A program made the translations under genes and the position numbers. 64,000 nt of DNA from Sphingomonas quercus (GTDB taxonomy: Bacteria > Pseudomonadota > Alphaproteobacteria > Sphingomonadales > Sphingomonadaceae), in assembly GCF_018863195.1 (NCBI RefSeq), contig NZ_JAHKRT010000003.1, forward strand, positions 62,001 through 126,000, given 5' to 3'. The first letter of the stretch is position 1. Each line of letters starts with the position of its first letter. Positions 34,789 to 42,746 of this stretch are shown piece after piece. The notes beneath the pieces were generated by a model. It was not told the DNA's origin. It made no database searches and saw nothing but the letters and a program-made list of their open reading frames with translations.

Positions 34789-35220
34789 TCAGACTTCGAG
34801 TGCGAAGTCGATCAGCCGCGATTTGCCCCAATAGACCTTGCCGAGATAGAGGCCGGGCTGGATCAGCCGGATTTCGTCCCGCACGCGCGAGGCGACCAGC
34901 GACGTTTCCGAATAATCGATGACGATGCATTCATTCTGGTCGAGCCAGCTCGGCCCCATATAGACTTTGGCGACGATCGCCTTCAGCCCGAATGGCAGGA
35001 TGTGATTGCGCAGGAAGCCGCGCTCCGCATCGAACACCTTGCCCTGCCAGGCGAAGATACTGACGACCTGGGCGATTTCATCGCTGAACGCGGTCCCCGG
35101 GGCGATGATCGCGGTGCCCTTGGCCTCCCCGTCCGGGATCGGTCCGGGCCGGGCGGCGCGAAACAGATCGTCAAGCTCGCTTTGGCTTTTCTTGAGCAAA
35201 TCAGCGACAGCTAAAGTCAC
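34789..35220 (-). CDS. Uncharacterised 143-aa protein, first gene of the DyP operon
   Basis: The protein starts at a GTG behind a good GAGGGGGAG ribosome-binding tract. It has a helical N-terminus (LLKKSQSELDDLF), then GTAIIAPGTAFSD, FAWQGKVFDAERGFL, WLDQNECIVIDYSETS, and ends LYLGKVYWGKSRLIDFALEV. Alternating hydrophobic residues suggest a beta-rich, possibly lipocalin-like fold, but I recognise no named domain. No signal peptide or membrane segment. It is divergent from the catalase-related gene across a 146-bp region with three direct repeats, so its expression is probably tied to that gene. Confidence 0.7.
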   Translation of the reverse strand: MTLAVADLLKKSQSELDDLFRAARPGPIPDGEAKGTAIIAPGTAFSDEIAQVVSIFAWQGKVFDAERGFLRNHILPFGLKAIVAKVYMGPSWLDQNECIVIDYSETSLVASRVRDEIRLIQPGLYLGKVYWGKSRLIDFALEV

Positions 35221-35305
35221 GGCCCCGACTCCCCCTCATTGTCGGCGTCGATGATCGTTCATGTCGCCTGCTGTTGCAAGCATATCCGCATGTCACGGCA
35301 TCGTT

Positions 35306-35341
35306 ACTGGCCATCACTGGACATTGCCGATACACTGGCCA
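35306..35341 (+). promoter_or_regulatory. Three direct repeats ACTGG(C/A)CA in divergent promoter
   Basis: ACTGGCCA (35306-35313), ACTGGACA (35316-35323) and ACTGGCCA (35334-35341) lie in the same orientation, with starts 10 and 18 bases apart. They fill the region between the DyP operon and the catalase-related gene. The helical-turn spacing is what a multi-site regulator would use. No regulator gene is adjacent. Chance cannot be excluded for 8-mers with one variable base. Confidence 0.4.
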
Positions 35342-35366
35342 AGGGCATCAAAATGGCGGGATCGGC

Positions 35367-36545
35367 ATGCGCCTGCGCTGGCTTCACGATCTTTTTCAAC
35401 GCGTTCTTTATGCAGAGCGGCGCATCGATCCGTGGATCCGTCCGCTGATGGACGGGCTGCTGCAGAGGCCCGGCACGGCGATCGTCCAGGCCATCGTCAA
35501 TGCGAGGCGCCGCAATGACGGGCTGGCGCTGGCCGAGGAGAAGATCGGCCCCGACGAGGAGGCGATCCTGGCGCGCATCACCGAGCGGATGCGTGCCCAT
35601 ATGGCGCAGGATTTCCCGCCCGGCCGCATGGAGCGCGGCGGAAACACCAAGACGCACGGCGTGGTGCGCGGCGAGCTGGTCGTCCATGCCGGCCTGCCCG
35701 GGCATCTTGCCCACGGCGTCTTCCGCGAACCACAACGGTTCAGATGCTGGGTGCGCTTCGGTGGCCCGGGGCCGCATACGCCGCCCGATATCGACGATGT
35801 CGGCGTGCTCAGCATCGGCGTGAAGCTGATGGGCGTGCCCGGCGCCAAGCTGATGGCGGACGAGGCGCACACGCAGGATTTCACCGGCATAAGCTGCCCC
35901 ACCTTCACCACACCGAACATCACCGAGAATGCGATCCTGCAACAGTGGAGCCGCGACGAGCTGCCGCTCTGGTACTTCCTCGACCCGCGCCGCCCGCATC
36001 TCTGCGATCTCCTGATGCAGGGACTGTGGAGCCGGACGCAGGGCAATCCGCTGGGCACCGGCTATTATAGCTGCGTGCCCTATCTCCTCGGCGAGGGGAC
36101 GGCGATGCAATATGCCTTTCTGCCAGCGGGCCCGGTCGACATGGCAGTCCCCCGCCTGCCCCGCCGCCCGTCCGACAATTACCTGCGCGAGAATATGGCG
36201 AAGACGCTGGCGCGCACCGACGCCAGCTTCACCATGACGGTGCAGGTGCAAAACGACGCCCATCGCATGCCGATCGAGCATGCCGGCGTGCTGTGGCCCG
36301 AGCGGCTGTCGCCGCGCGTGCCGGTGGCGACGCTCCACATCCCGCGACAGCGCTTTGACAGCCCCGCCCAACTCGCCTTCGCCGACCGGCTGAGCTTCAA
36401 TCCGTGGCATGCCATTCCCGAGCATCGCCCGCTTGGCAACCAGAACCGCGCCCGTCGGCGGCTCTATGAAGAGCTGTCGCGCTTCCGCCAGGCGCAGAAT
36501 GGCGTCACCCATGTCGAGCCGACCGGAGATGAGGCGTTCGACTGA
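35367..36545 (+). CDS. Catalase-related heme protein
   Basis: The 392-residue protein belongs to the catalase-like heme proteins related to the allene oxide synthase domain of catalase-lipoxygenase fusions, not to true catalases. Visible marks are TKTHGVVRGEL (candidate distal His97), RCWVRFGGPGP, TGYYSCVPYLLGEGTAMQY (candidate proximal Tyr region) and FNPWHAIPEHRPLGNQNRAR. Members can act on fatty-acid hydroperoxides. It lacks a signal peptide. The ATG at 35367 begins the compact domain; the frame is open upstream without coding character. It is divergent from the DyP operon. True catalase activity is possible but less likely from its short length. Confidence 0.82.
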   Translation: MRLRWLHDLFQRVLYAERRIDPWIRPLMDGLLQRPGTAIVQAIVNARRRNDGLALAEEKIGPDEEAILARITERMRAHMAQDFPPGRMERGGNTKTHGVVRGELVVHAGLPGHLAHGVFREPQRFRCWVRFGGPGPHTPPDIDDVGVLSIGVKLMGVPGAKLMADEAHTQDFTGISCPTFTTPNITENAILQQWSRDELPLWYFLDPRRPHLCDLLMQGLWSRTQGNPLGTGYYSCVPYLLGEGTAMQYAFLPAGPVDMAVPRLPRRPSDNYLRENMAKTLARTDASFTMTVQVQNDAHRMPIEHAGVLWPERLSPRVPVATLHIPRQRFDSPAQLAFADRLSFNPWHAIPEHRPLGNQNRARRRLYEELSRFRQAQNGVTHVEPTGDEAFD

Positions 36546-36622
36546 CCTGGGGCCCCGGGAGGAGCAGGAATCAAGGCGCGGCAGCCGCTTGCGACGATGC
36601 GACAAGGCTGCTAGTTCGTAGC

Positions 36623-36641
36623 GATAATGCCTCGCAATAAC
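36623..36641 (+). promoter_or_regulatory. Candidate Fur box
   Basis: GATAATGCCTCGCAATAAC matches the classic 19-bp Fur consensus GATAATGATAATCATTATC at 12 of 19 positions and is itself largely palindromic. It ends 11 nt before the PepSY gene start, at a position where a bound repressor would block transcription or early elongation. The genes downstream (PepSY protein and TonB siderophore receptor) are typical iron-regulated genes. Confidence 0.6.
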
Positions 36642-36652
36642 ATCATCAGGCG

Positions 36653-37837
36653 ATGACCCAGCGCGCCATCCGCGGCTGGTTTCTGGTCCATAAATGGACC
36701 AGCCTGATCTGCACTCTCTTCCTCCTGATGCTGTGCCTCACCGGCCTGCCCTTGATCTTCCACGACGAGCTCGACACCCTTGCCGCGCCCGGCGGACGCG
36801 ATCCCGCGCTGCGCATCGTCCCGGTCGGCTCCTCCGCCGAGGCGCCGTTTCTACGCCCGCTCGACACCATGCTGGCCGGCGCCCTGGCGAGACGGCCGGT
36901 GGGCGAGGTGCCGCTGTTCATGGCGTTCGACAATGAGCGGACGCTGATGACGATCACCACCGGTCCGACCCCCGACGCGCCGGCCGCGGACATGACCCTG
37001 CAGTCGTTCGACCGCGCCAGCGGGCGGCCGGTCGCACTCGCATCGGACGACGGCGTCATGCATTTCCTGCTGCAACTGCACACGGACATGTTCCTCGGCC
37101 TGCCGGGGATGTTGTTCCTCGGCGCGATGGGGCTGTCGTTCGCCGCCGCGCTCGTCTCCGGCGTCATTCTCTACGCGCCGTTCATGCGCAAGCTGCCGTT
37201 CGGAACGGTGCGCGCAAGCCGCAGCCGGCGCATCAAATGGCTCGATTATCACAATCTGCTCGGCGCGGTGACGCTCGCCTGGGCGCTGGTCGTCGGGCTG
37301 ACCGGCGTCGTCAACACCCTCGCCACGCCGATCAACCAGCTCTGGCAGCGCAACGAACTGGCGGCGATGACGCGTGCCTATGCCGGGCGCGAGGCCCTGC
37401 CGCCGTCGCGCTACGGCTCGCTCGACAGGGCGATGGCCGCCGCCCGCGCCGCCATCCCCGGCTATAACCCCCAGTTCATCGCCTTTCCCGGCGGCGCATT
37501 CAGCAGCAAGCATCACTATGCGGTGTTCTTCCAGGGTAGCACCCCGCTTACCCAGCGCATGCTGACCGTGGCGCTGATCGACGCCGAGCGCGCCACGGTG
37601 ACGGCGGTCGCCCCGATGCCGTGGTACGGACACGCGCTGGCGCTGTCCCAGCCGCTGCACTTCGGCGATTATGGCGGGCTGCCGCTCAAGATCCTGTGGG
37701 CGCTGCTCACCGCCATGACCATCGCAGTGCTCGGCTCCGGCATCTACCTCTGGATCAGCCGCAGTCATGGCCGCGCGTCGACCGCCGCGCAGGTCCGCGA
37801 GATCGAGACCGGCGCGGCGCTGGTTGAGGTGGAATGA
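36653..37837 (+). CDS. PepSY-associated membrane protein (iron-uptake operon)
   Basis: The 394-residue integral membrane protein has the PepSY_TM layout. An N-terminal helix (HKWTSLICTLFLLMLCLTGL, with the usual HKW start) is followed by a periplasmic region, a paired helix near FLGLPGMLFLGAMGLSFAAAL, another at WLDYHNLLGAVTLAWALVVG, and a C-terminal helix (ILWALLTAMTIAVLGSGIY). Such proteins often accompany TonB siderophore receptors and are thought to act as, or with, ferric-siderophore reductases. It overlaps the next gene by 4 nt (ATGA, 37834-37837) and lies directly behind a candidate Fur box. Confidence 0.9.
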   Translation: MTQRAIRGWFLVHKWTSLICTLFLLMLCLTGLPLIFHDELDTLAAPGGRDPALRIVPVGSSAEAPFLRPLDTMLAGALARRPVGEVPLFMAFDNERTLMTITTGPTPDAPAADMTLQSFDRASGRPVALASDDGVMHFLLQLHTDMFLGLPGMLFLGAMGLSFAAALVSGVILYAPFMRKLPFGTVRASRSRRIKWLDYHNLLGAVTLAWALVVGLTGVVNTLATPINQLWQRNELAAMTRAYAGREALPPSRYGSLDRAMAAARAAIPGYNPQFIAFPGGAFSSKHHYAVFFQGSTPLTQRMLTVALIDAERATVTAVAPMPWYGHALALSQPLHFGDYGGLPLKILWALLTAMTIAVLGSGIYLWISRSHGRASTAAQVREIETGAALVEVE

Positions 37838-38025
37838 GGGCCGTGAAGAGAGGCCGCCAGAGCAACCGGGCGATCTTCGGCCCGCTCGTCTTGATCGCGC
37901 TCGCCAGCCTGTCCGGCCTCGTCATCGCGCTCACCGGCGACGGCGCGCGCGACGCAACGGCGTGGCTCGGGCTGGCCGTGCCCGTCGCCGCCGCTGCCTG
38001 GGCGGCATGGGCCCGTCCCAGCTGA
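37834..38025 (+). CDS. Small two-helix membrane protein in the iron-uptake operon
   Basis: The 63-residue protein has a basic N-terminus (MRAVKRGRQSNR) and two hydrophobic helices (FGPLVLIALASLSGLVIAL and TAWLGLAVPVAAAAWAAW). Translational coupling to the PepSY gene (ATGA overlap) and position 34 nt before the TonB receptor support it as real. Small proteins of this kind commonly sit between PepSY and TonB-receptor genes in sphingomonads. Function unknown; probably a partner of the PepSY protein in the inner membrane. Confidence 0.75.
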   Translation: MRAVKRGRQSNRAIFGPLVLIALASLSGLVIALTGDGARDATAWLGLAVPVAAAAWAAWARPS

Positions 38026-38059
38026 TCAATCGCATAGTCCATAAAAAGGGAAATCGTTC

Positions 38060-40228
38060 GTGTCCGCCAAGCTCCTCCCCGTCGTCGCCGTGTCGACGCT
38101 GGCCCTCGCATCGCCGGCCTTCGCCCAGGACGACGCCGAGATCATCATCACCGCCCAGAAGCTCAACCGCACCGAGGTGACGCGCGCCGGCCAACTCGGC
38201 GCCCTCGGCGACAAGCTGGCCGAGGACGTGCCGTTCAGCATCAAGAGCTACAACGAGGCACTGATCCTCAACCAACAGCCGCAGACGCTCGGCCAGTTGC
38301 TCGAGAACGATCCCTCGGTCCGCACCACCTACGGTTTCGGCAATGCCGCCGAGCAATTCGTGATCCGCGGCTTCACCCTGAATGGGGACGATGTCGCCAT
38401 CGACGGGCTGTACGGCATCGCGCCGCGCCAGCTGGTCGCCCCGGAGCTCTATGATTCGGTGCAGGTGCTGAACGGGGCCAGCGCCTTCCTGTTCGGCGCC
38501 GCGCCGGGGGGCAGCGGGATCGGCGGCACCGTCAACCTCATCCCCAAGCGCGCCGGCGGCAGCGATCTCGCCCGTGTCACCGCCAGTTACACCTCCGACG
38601 CGCATCTCGGCGGCAGCTTCGACGTCGCCCGCCGGCTTGGGCCGGACGGCGCGCTCGGTGTCCGGCTCAACGGCGCGGTGCGGCGCGGCGACGTGTCGGT
38701 CGACGACGAATTCCGCAGCACCTATGTCGCGGGCGGCGCGGTCGACTGGCGCGGCGAGGCGGTCCGCCTGTCGCTCGACCTCGCCTATCAGCGCATCCGG
38801 GTCAGCCGGTTGCGGCCCAAGGTAGCGCTCGGCGCGGGCGTCACCGCTGTGCCGCGCGTGCCGCGCGCCAAGGCCAATTTCGCGCAGGCCTGGGGCTATT
38901 CCAACCTTCGCGACCTGTTCGGGGTCGCCCATGCCGAATGGGACATCGCCGACAACGCGATGCTCTACGCCTCGTTCGGCGCGCGCGACGGGTCGGAGAC
39001 CGGCATCTATGACGGCCTGACCGTCAACGACGCCGCCACCGGCGACGGCACCGGCAGCGCTCTGTTCGTGCCGCGTACCGACAATAATGAGGCCGGCGAG
39101 GCGGGCATCCGCGTCAAGCTCGCGGCGGGCGGCGTCAGCCACGAGTTCAATCTCGGCGGCTCGGCATCCTGGCAGGTCAACCGCAACGCCTATGATTTCC
39201 TTGGCGGTTCAGGCGGCTTCGCGACCAATCTCTACAGTCCGCCGGTGGTGCCCTTGCCCGGCAGCGGCTTTGTCGGCGGCGATCTCGACCACCCCTTCCC
39301 GATCAGCCGCAGCCGCCTGACCAGCGCCTTCGCGTCCGACGCGATCGGCATCTGGGACGATCGCATCCTGCTCACCGCCGGCCTCCGCCTGCAGACCATC
39401 CGCACCATCGGCTATGACGCCGCGACCAGCCTGCGCAGCGGCGGCTACGACAAGGACGCGGTGACGCCAGTCATCGGGCTTGTCGTCAAGCCGGTCGCCG
39501 GCGTCTCACTGTTCGCCAACCGCATCCAGGCGCTGGTGGCTGGCGATACCGCGCCGAATACCGCCAGCGACGCCAACGGCAATTCGATACCGGTGATCAA
39601 TGCCGGCGAGGCGCTGCCGCCCTATAAGTCGACGCAATATGAGATCGGCGGCAAGGTGCGCGTCGGCGCGATCAATGCCAGCGTCGCGCTGTTCCAGACG
39701 AGGCGGCTGCGCACCTATGCGGCGCCCGACCCCGCCGCGCCGGGCTTCTTCCGCTTCGCCGCGTTCGGCGAGCAGCGCAATCGCGGCGTCGAGTTCAGCC
39801 TAGACGGCGAGGTGACCGAAGGGCTGCGGCTGATCGGCGGCCTGTCGGTGATCGACGCCAGGCTGCGCGACACGGGCAATGCCGCCGAACAGGGCAAGAA
39901 GGCGCCCGGCGTGCCCGACTATCTGGCCAATGCCAACGTCGAATGGGATGTGCCGTTCATGCCCGCGCTGACGCTGACCGGCCGCGTCGTGCGCACCGGC
40001 GAACAGCAGGTCAATGCGCTCAACACGCTGGAAATCCCCGGCTGGACCCGCTTCGACCTTGGTGCCCGTTATGTCGTGGTGGTCGGCGGCAAGCCGCTGA
40101 CGCTGCGCGCCAATGTCGATAACGTCGCCAACAAGCGCTATTGGTCATCGGCGTTCGACACCTTCTCGCCGCAGCTCCTGCAGGGCAATCCACGAACCTT
40201 CAAGCTGTCCGCCTCGATCGACCTCTAG
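38060..40228 (+). CDS. TonB-dependent siderophore receptor
   Basis: The 722-residue receptor has a signal peptide (start GTG 38060 behind AAAAAGGGAAA; VSTLALASPAFAQ), then EIIITAQKLNRTE. The plug domain has QFVIRGFTLNGDDVAIDGLYG and FLFGAAPGGSGIGGTVNLIPKR, and the barrel ends GNPRTFKLSASIDL. The plug sequence is of the FhuA/FpvA siderophore-receptor type rather than the oligomer-uptake type seen at 12507 and 46070. With PepSY and the small protein it forms an iron-acquisition operon. The siderophore is unknown; no biosynthesis genes are nearby. Confidence 0.92.
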   Translation: MSAKLLPVVAVSTLALASPAFAQDDAEIIITAQKLNRTEVTRAGQLGALGDKLAEDVPFSIKSYNEALILNQQPQTLGQLLENDPSVRTTYGFGNAAEQFVIRGFTLNGDDVAIDGLYGIAPRQLVAPELYDSVQVLNGASAFLFGAAPGGSGIGGTVNLIPKRAGGSDLARVTASYTSDAHLGGSFDVARRLGPDGALGVRLNGAVRRGDVSVDDEFRSTYVAGGAVDWRGEAVRLSLDLAYQRIRVSRLRPKVALGAGVTAVPRVPRAKANFAQAWGYSNLRDLFGVAHAEWDIADNAMLYASFGARDGSETGIYDGLTVNDAATGDGTGSALFVPRTDNNEAGEAGIRVKLAAGGVSHEFNLGGSASWQVNRNAYDFLGGSGGFATNLYSPPVVPLPGSGFVGGDLDHPFPISRSRLTSAFASDAIGIWDDRILLTAGLRLQTIRTIGYDAATSLRSGGYDKDAVTPVIGLVVKPVAGVSLFANRIQALVAGDTAPNTASDANGNSIPVINAGEALPPYKSTQYEIGGKVRVGAINASVALFQTRRLRTYAAPDPAAPGFFRFAAFGEQRNRGVEFSLDGEVTEGLRLIGGLSVIDARLRDTGNAAEQGKKAPGVPDYLANANVEWDVPFMPALTLTGRVVRTGEQQVNALNTLEIPGWTRFDLGARYVVVVGGKPLTLRANVDNVANKRYWSSAFDTFSPQLLQGNPRTFKLSASIDL

Positions 40229-40241
40229 CGATGGCACGGGA

Positions 40242-40258
40242 GCGCGGCGCTGCCGCGC
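40242..40258. terminator. Hairpin between convergent genes
   Basis: GCGCGGC (40242-40248), loop GCT, GCCGCGC (40252-40258) form a perfect 7-bp stem in the 36 bp between the stops of the TonB receptor and the ArsR-family gene. There is no T tract on either strand, so termination efficiency is uncertain; it could serve both directions. Confidence 0.5.
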
Positions 40259-40264
40259 GCCCCG

Positions 40265-40603
40265 TCAGCGCGTGGCCGGCGGGACGAGCTGATAGGCGGC
40301 AAGGATCGCCGCCATCAGGCCGGGAAAGCGCGCTTCCACCTCCGGGCAACGCGAGGTGTTGCGCATCTCCACGCCCTGACGCTCGGAGCGGATCAGGCCT
40401 GCCTCGCGCAGGATCTTGAAATGCTGCGACAGCGACGATTTCGGGATCACCCGGTCGCCCACCGAGGCGAAGGTGGAGCAGGCCTGCACACATCCCTCGC
40501 GCGCGATATCGGTAAAGATCGCCGCGCGCACCGGATCGGACAGCGCATGCAGGATCGCCTCCGGCCGCAACTCCTCCACCGACGGATGAAACAAGGGTCT
40601 CAT
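40265..40603 (-). CDS. ArsR-family transcriptional regulator
   Basis: The 112-residue protein is a winged helix-turn-helix regulator: ALSDPVRAAIFTDIA, then the recognition helix KSSLSQHFKILREAGLIRSERQGVE. Cys38 and Cys42 (CVQACSTF) lie just before the HTH, with Cys86 after it, so a thiol or metal sensing role is possible, though the classic ELCVCDL arsenic motif is absent. It is divergent from an SDR oxidoreductase gene 113 bp away, which is its likely target; such ArsR/SDR pairs often respond to quinones or electrophiles. Confidence 0.9.
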   Translation of the reverse strand: MRPLFHPSVEELRPEAILHALSDPVRAAIFTDIAREGCVQACSTFASVGDRVIPKSSLSQHFKILREAGLIRSERQGVEMRNTSRCPEVEARFPGLMAAILAAYQLVPPATR

Positions 40604-40716
40604 GAAAAATAATTAGGGGGGCTTGACGGAGAGTTCAACAGTTCCAAATTCCCGAACAACGGGACGATGGCCTGCCATGGCGGCTCGCCCACTCCCGGCG
40701 AAGAAGGAAGTGTTGC

Positions 40717-41463
40717 ATGTCGAAACTCGCAGGGAAGGTGGCAGTGGTCACCGGGGCATCGAAGGGCATCGGCGCCGCCATCGCCAGGGCGCTGGCGGCC
40801 GAAGGCGCCGCCGTCGTCGTCAACTACGCCTCCAGCAAGGCCGGCGCCGACGCCGTGGTCAGCGCGATCACCGATGCCGGCGGCAGGGCCGTCGCCGTGC
40901 AGGGCGATGTCAGCAAGGCCGATCAGGCGGCCGGGCTGATCGCGGCCGCGGTAAAGGAATTCGGCCGGCTCGACGTGCTCGTCAACAATTCCGGCGTCTA
41001 TGCCTTCGCGTCGATCGAGGAGACGACCGAAGCGCTCTATCACCAGCAGTTCGGCGTCAACGTGCTCGGCCTGCTGCTCACCACCCAGGCCGCCGTGCCG
41101 CATCTCGGCGAGGGCGCGAGCATCATCAACATCTCCTCGGCGGTGACCAGCCTGCACCCGCCGGGCTCGGCCATCTATTCGGGGACCAAGGGCGCGGTGG
41201 ACGCCATTACCGGCGTGCTCGCCAATGAGCTCGGCCCGCGCAAGATCCGCGTCAACGCCATCAATCCCGGCATGGTCGAGACCGAGGGCGTGCATAGCGC
41301 CGGTTTCCTCGGCACCGATTTCGAGGCCGGCATCGTCGCCCAGACGCCGCTCGGCCGTACCGGCCAGCCGGACGACATCGCCGGCATCGCCGTCTTCCTC
41401 GCTTCGGACGACGCGCGCTGGCTGACCGGTGAGAAGATCACCGCGAGCGGCGGCCTGCGCTGA
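40717..41463 (+). CDS. Short-chain dehydrogenase/reductase (SDR)
   Basis: The 248-residue protein is a classical SDR: cofactor motif VTGASKGIGAAIARAL, NNSGVY, catalytic Ser in NISSAV, and the YSGTKGA motif (Tyr-x-x-x-Lys). Conserved sequence after this (NAINPGMVETE) and the C-terminal SGGLR are typical of FabG-like 3-ketoacyl reductases. The start follows AAGGAAG. It is a cytoplasmic NAD(P)H-dependent oxidoreductase of unknown substrate, divergent from the ArsR-family gene that probably controls it. Confidence 0.93.
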   Translation: MSKLAGKVAVVTGASKGIGAAIARALAAEGAAVVVNYASSKAGADAVVSAITDAGGRAVAVQGDVSKADQAAGLIAAAVKEFGRLDVLVNNSGVYAFASIEETTEALYHQQFGVNVLGLLLTTQAAVPHLGEGASIINISSAVTSLHPPGSAIYSGTKGAVDAITGVLANELGPRKIRVNAINPGMVETEGVHSAGFLGTDFEAGIVAQTPLGRTGQPDDIAGIAVFLASDDARWLTGEKITASGGLR

Positions 41464-41469
41464 GCGCGC

Positions 41470-41505
41470 GCGCTGGCCGGGAGCGAGCCGCTCTCTGGCC
41501 AGCGC
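41470..41505 (+). terminator. Strong hairpin after the SDR gene
   Basis: GCGCTGGCC (41470-41478) pairs perfectly with GGCCAGCGC (41497-41505), and an inner stem GAGCG (41481-41485) pairs with CGCTC (41489-41493). It starts 6 nt after the SDR stop. No T tract follows, so it is terminator-like rather than canonical. Confidence 0.55.
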
Positions 41506-41529
41506 CGCCCCAGGCCGCTAAGCTCAGGC

Positions 41530-41709
41530 ATGGCCGAACGCTTCGAACGACACCGCCAGCCCTGGCGGCCCGACGAAATCCAGAAACTCCACACCCTCGC
41601 CAAGAAGGGCATGGCGCTAAAGGCGATCGCCAAGGCGCTGACCCGCAGCGAGGAATCGGTGAAGGAGCGCGCCAAGCTTGACGGGCTGTCGATCGCCAAG
41701 CTGCACTGA
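41530..41709 (+). CDS. Small SANT/Myb-like helix-turn-helix protein
   Basis: This 59-residue protein runs from ATG 41530 to TGA 41709. It reads WRPDEIQKLHTLAKKGMALK, then AIAKALTRSEESVKERAKLDGL, the pattern of small SANT/Myb-like or GcrA-like DNA-binding proteins common in alphaproteobacteria (Trp, regularly spaced Leu/Ala, then a second helix with TRSEESVKERA). Codon third positions are GC-rich as in neighbours. The upstream ribosome-binding site is weak (CAGG). It stands alone after a hairpin and before a convergent gene. Confidence 0.7.
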   Translation: MAERFERHRQPWRPDEIQKLHTLAKKGMALKAIAKALTRSEESVKERAKLDGLSIAKLH

Positions 41710-41736
41710 GGCGGCCGGCGCGCTCCCCTCCTCCAG

Positions 41737-42612
41737 TTATCTCGGCATCGGCACCGACCCGACCTTGCCGGTGCCACGCTCGGTGAACCACAGCGTGTCG
41801 CCGGCGGGCTCGATGCCGGTCGGGGTCTTCAGCCCGTCCTTGATGACGGTGACGTGGGCAGTGTCGCCGTTGATCGTCAGGCTGCTGATCTTGCCGCCGG
41901 CATTCTCGGCCACGAACAGCTTGCCATTGGCGGCGCGCATGCCGTCCGGCCCGCGCACCGGCGCATCCATCCAGATGTCGACCGGCGCGCCGGGCTTGCC
42001 GTCGGCGCCGACGGGAATGCGGTACAGCTTGTTGAAGAAGACGTTGTTCACATACATCGTGCCGTCAAGGAAGGTGATGCCGTCGATGCCGAGCAGGGTG
42101 CGATGCTCGAGATAAAGCTCGGGGGTCTGCGCGCCGGGAGCGAGGCGGTAGATCTTCTGGTTGGAGGTGTCGCTGATATAGAGCGCCTTGTCCGGCCCGA
42201 CGACGAAGTCGTTGCAGGTCGAGCTCTCGCCGGGCAGCGTCCAGCTCAGCTTGGGCGCGGCGGTTTTCATGTCGAAGCCGCGCAGCACGGTGGTGCGGCG
42301 CTGCGGCGCGCCCGGCTGCGGGGTGAGCTGGCAGGTCCACAGCGTATTGGTCGCCGGCTCGGCAAGCACGCCGAGGAAGAAGGTGCCAGGCCCCGCGGCG
42401 CTGACATCGACGAAGCGGGTGGCGGTGGTGGCGCCCTTCTTGACCAGATAGACATAAGGGCTGCTGGCGCTGCCGACATAGAGCGTGCCGTCCGGCGCCA
42501 CTGCCAGATTCTCGGGCTGGGACTTGTCGTCGTTGATGACGAACTCCGCCGCGCTGGCGACAGCGGGAGAGAGGGCAAAAGCGGCCAGAGCGAGGGAGGC
42601 GGCGCGGATCAT
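41737..42612 (-). CDS. Exported SMP-30/NHL-type beta-propeller protein
   Basis: The 291-residue protein has a signal peptide (MIRAASLALAAFALSPAVASA). The mature domain has repeated propeller blades: NLAVAPDGTLYVGSAS, DFVVGPDKALYISDTSNQKI, GITFLDGTMYVNNVFF, PDGMRAANGKLFVAENAGG and GIEPAGDTLWFTERGTGKVG. This is the SMP-30/gluconolactonase-like or NHL fold; the repeats suggest six blades. The ATG at 42612 follows AAAGGACAGG; an ATG at 42630 is less likely. It may act on sugar lactones in the periplasm, but no catalytic set is clear. Confidence 0.8.
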   Translation of the reverse strand: MIRAASLALAAFALSPAVASAAEFVINDDKSQPENLAVAPDGTLYVGSASSPYVYLVKKGATTATRFVDVSAAGPGTFFLGVLAEPATNTLWTCQLTPQPGAPQRRTTVLRGFDMKTAAPKLSWTLPGESSTCNDFVVGPDKALYISDTSNQKIYRLAPGAQTPELYLEHRTLLGIDGITFLDGTMYVNNVFFNKLYRIPVGADGKPGAPVDIWMDAPVRGPDGMRAANGKLFVAENAGGKISSLTINGDTAHVTVIKDGLKTPTGIEPAGDTLWFTERGTGKVGSVPMPR

Positions 42613-42746
42613 GGTCCTGTCCTTTGTCAATTAACCCCGGATGAGCGGATCGATAGCCGCTGAGCGCCATGATCTTCTAGCCATATCTCGTCCGCATCGC
42701 GCCTGGTCACGCTTCGTCACGTTTCCCCGCATCCGCGACGACCGGA

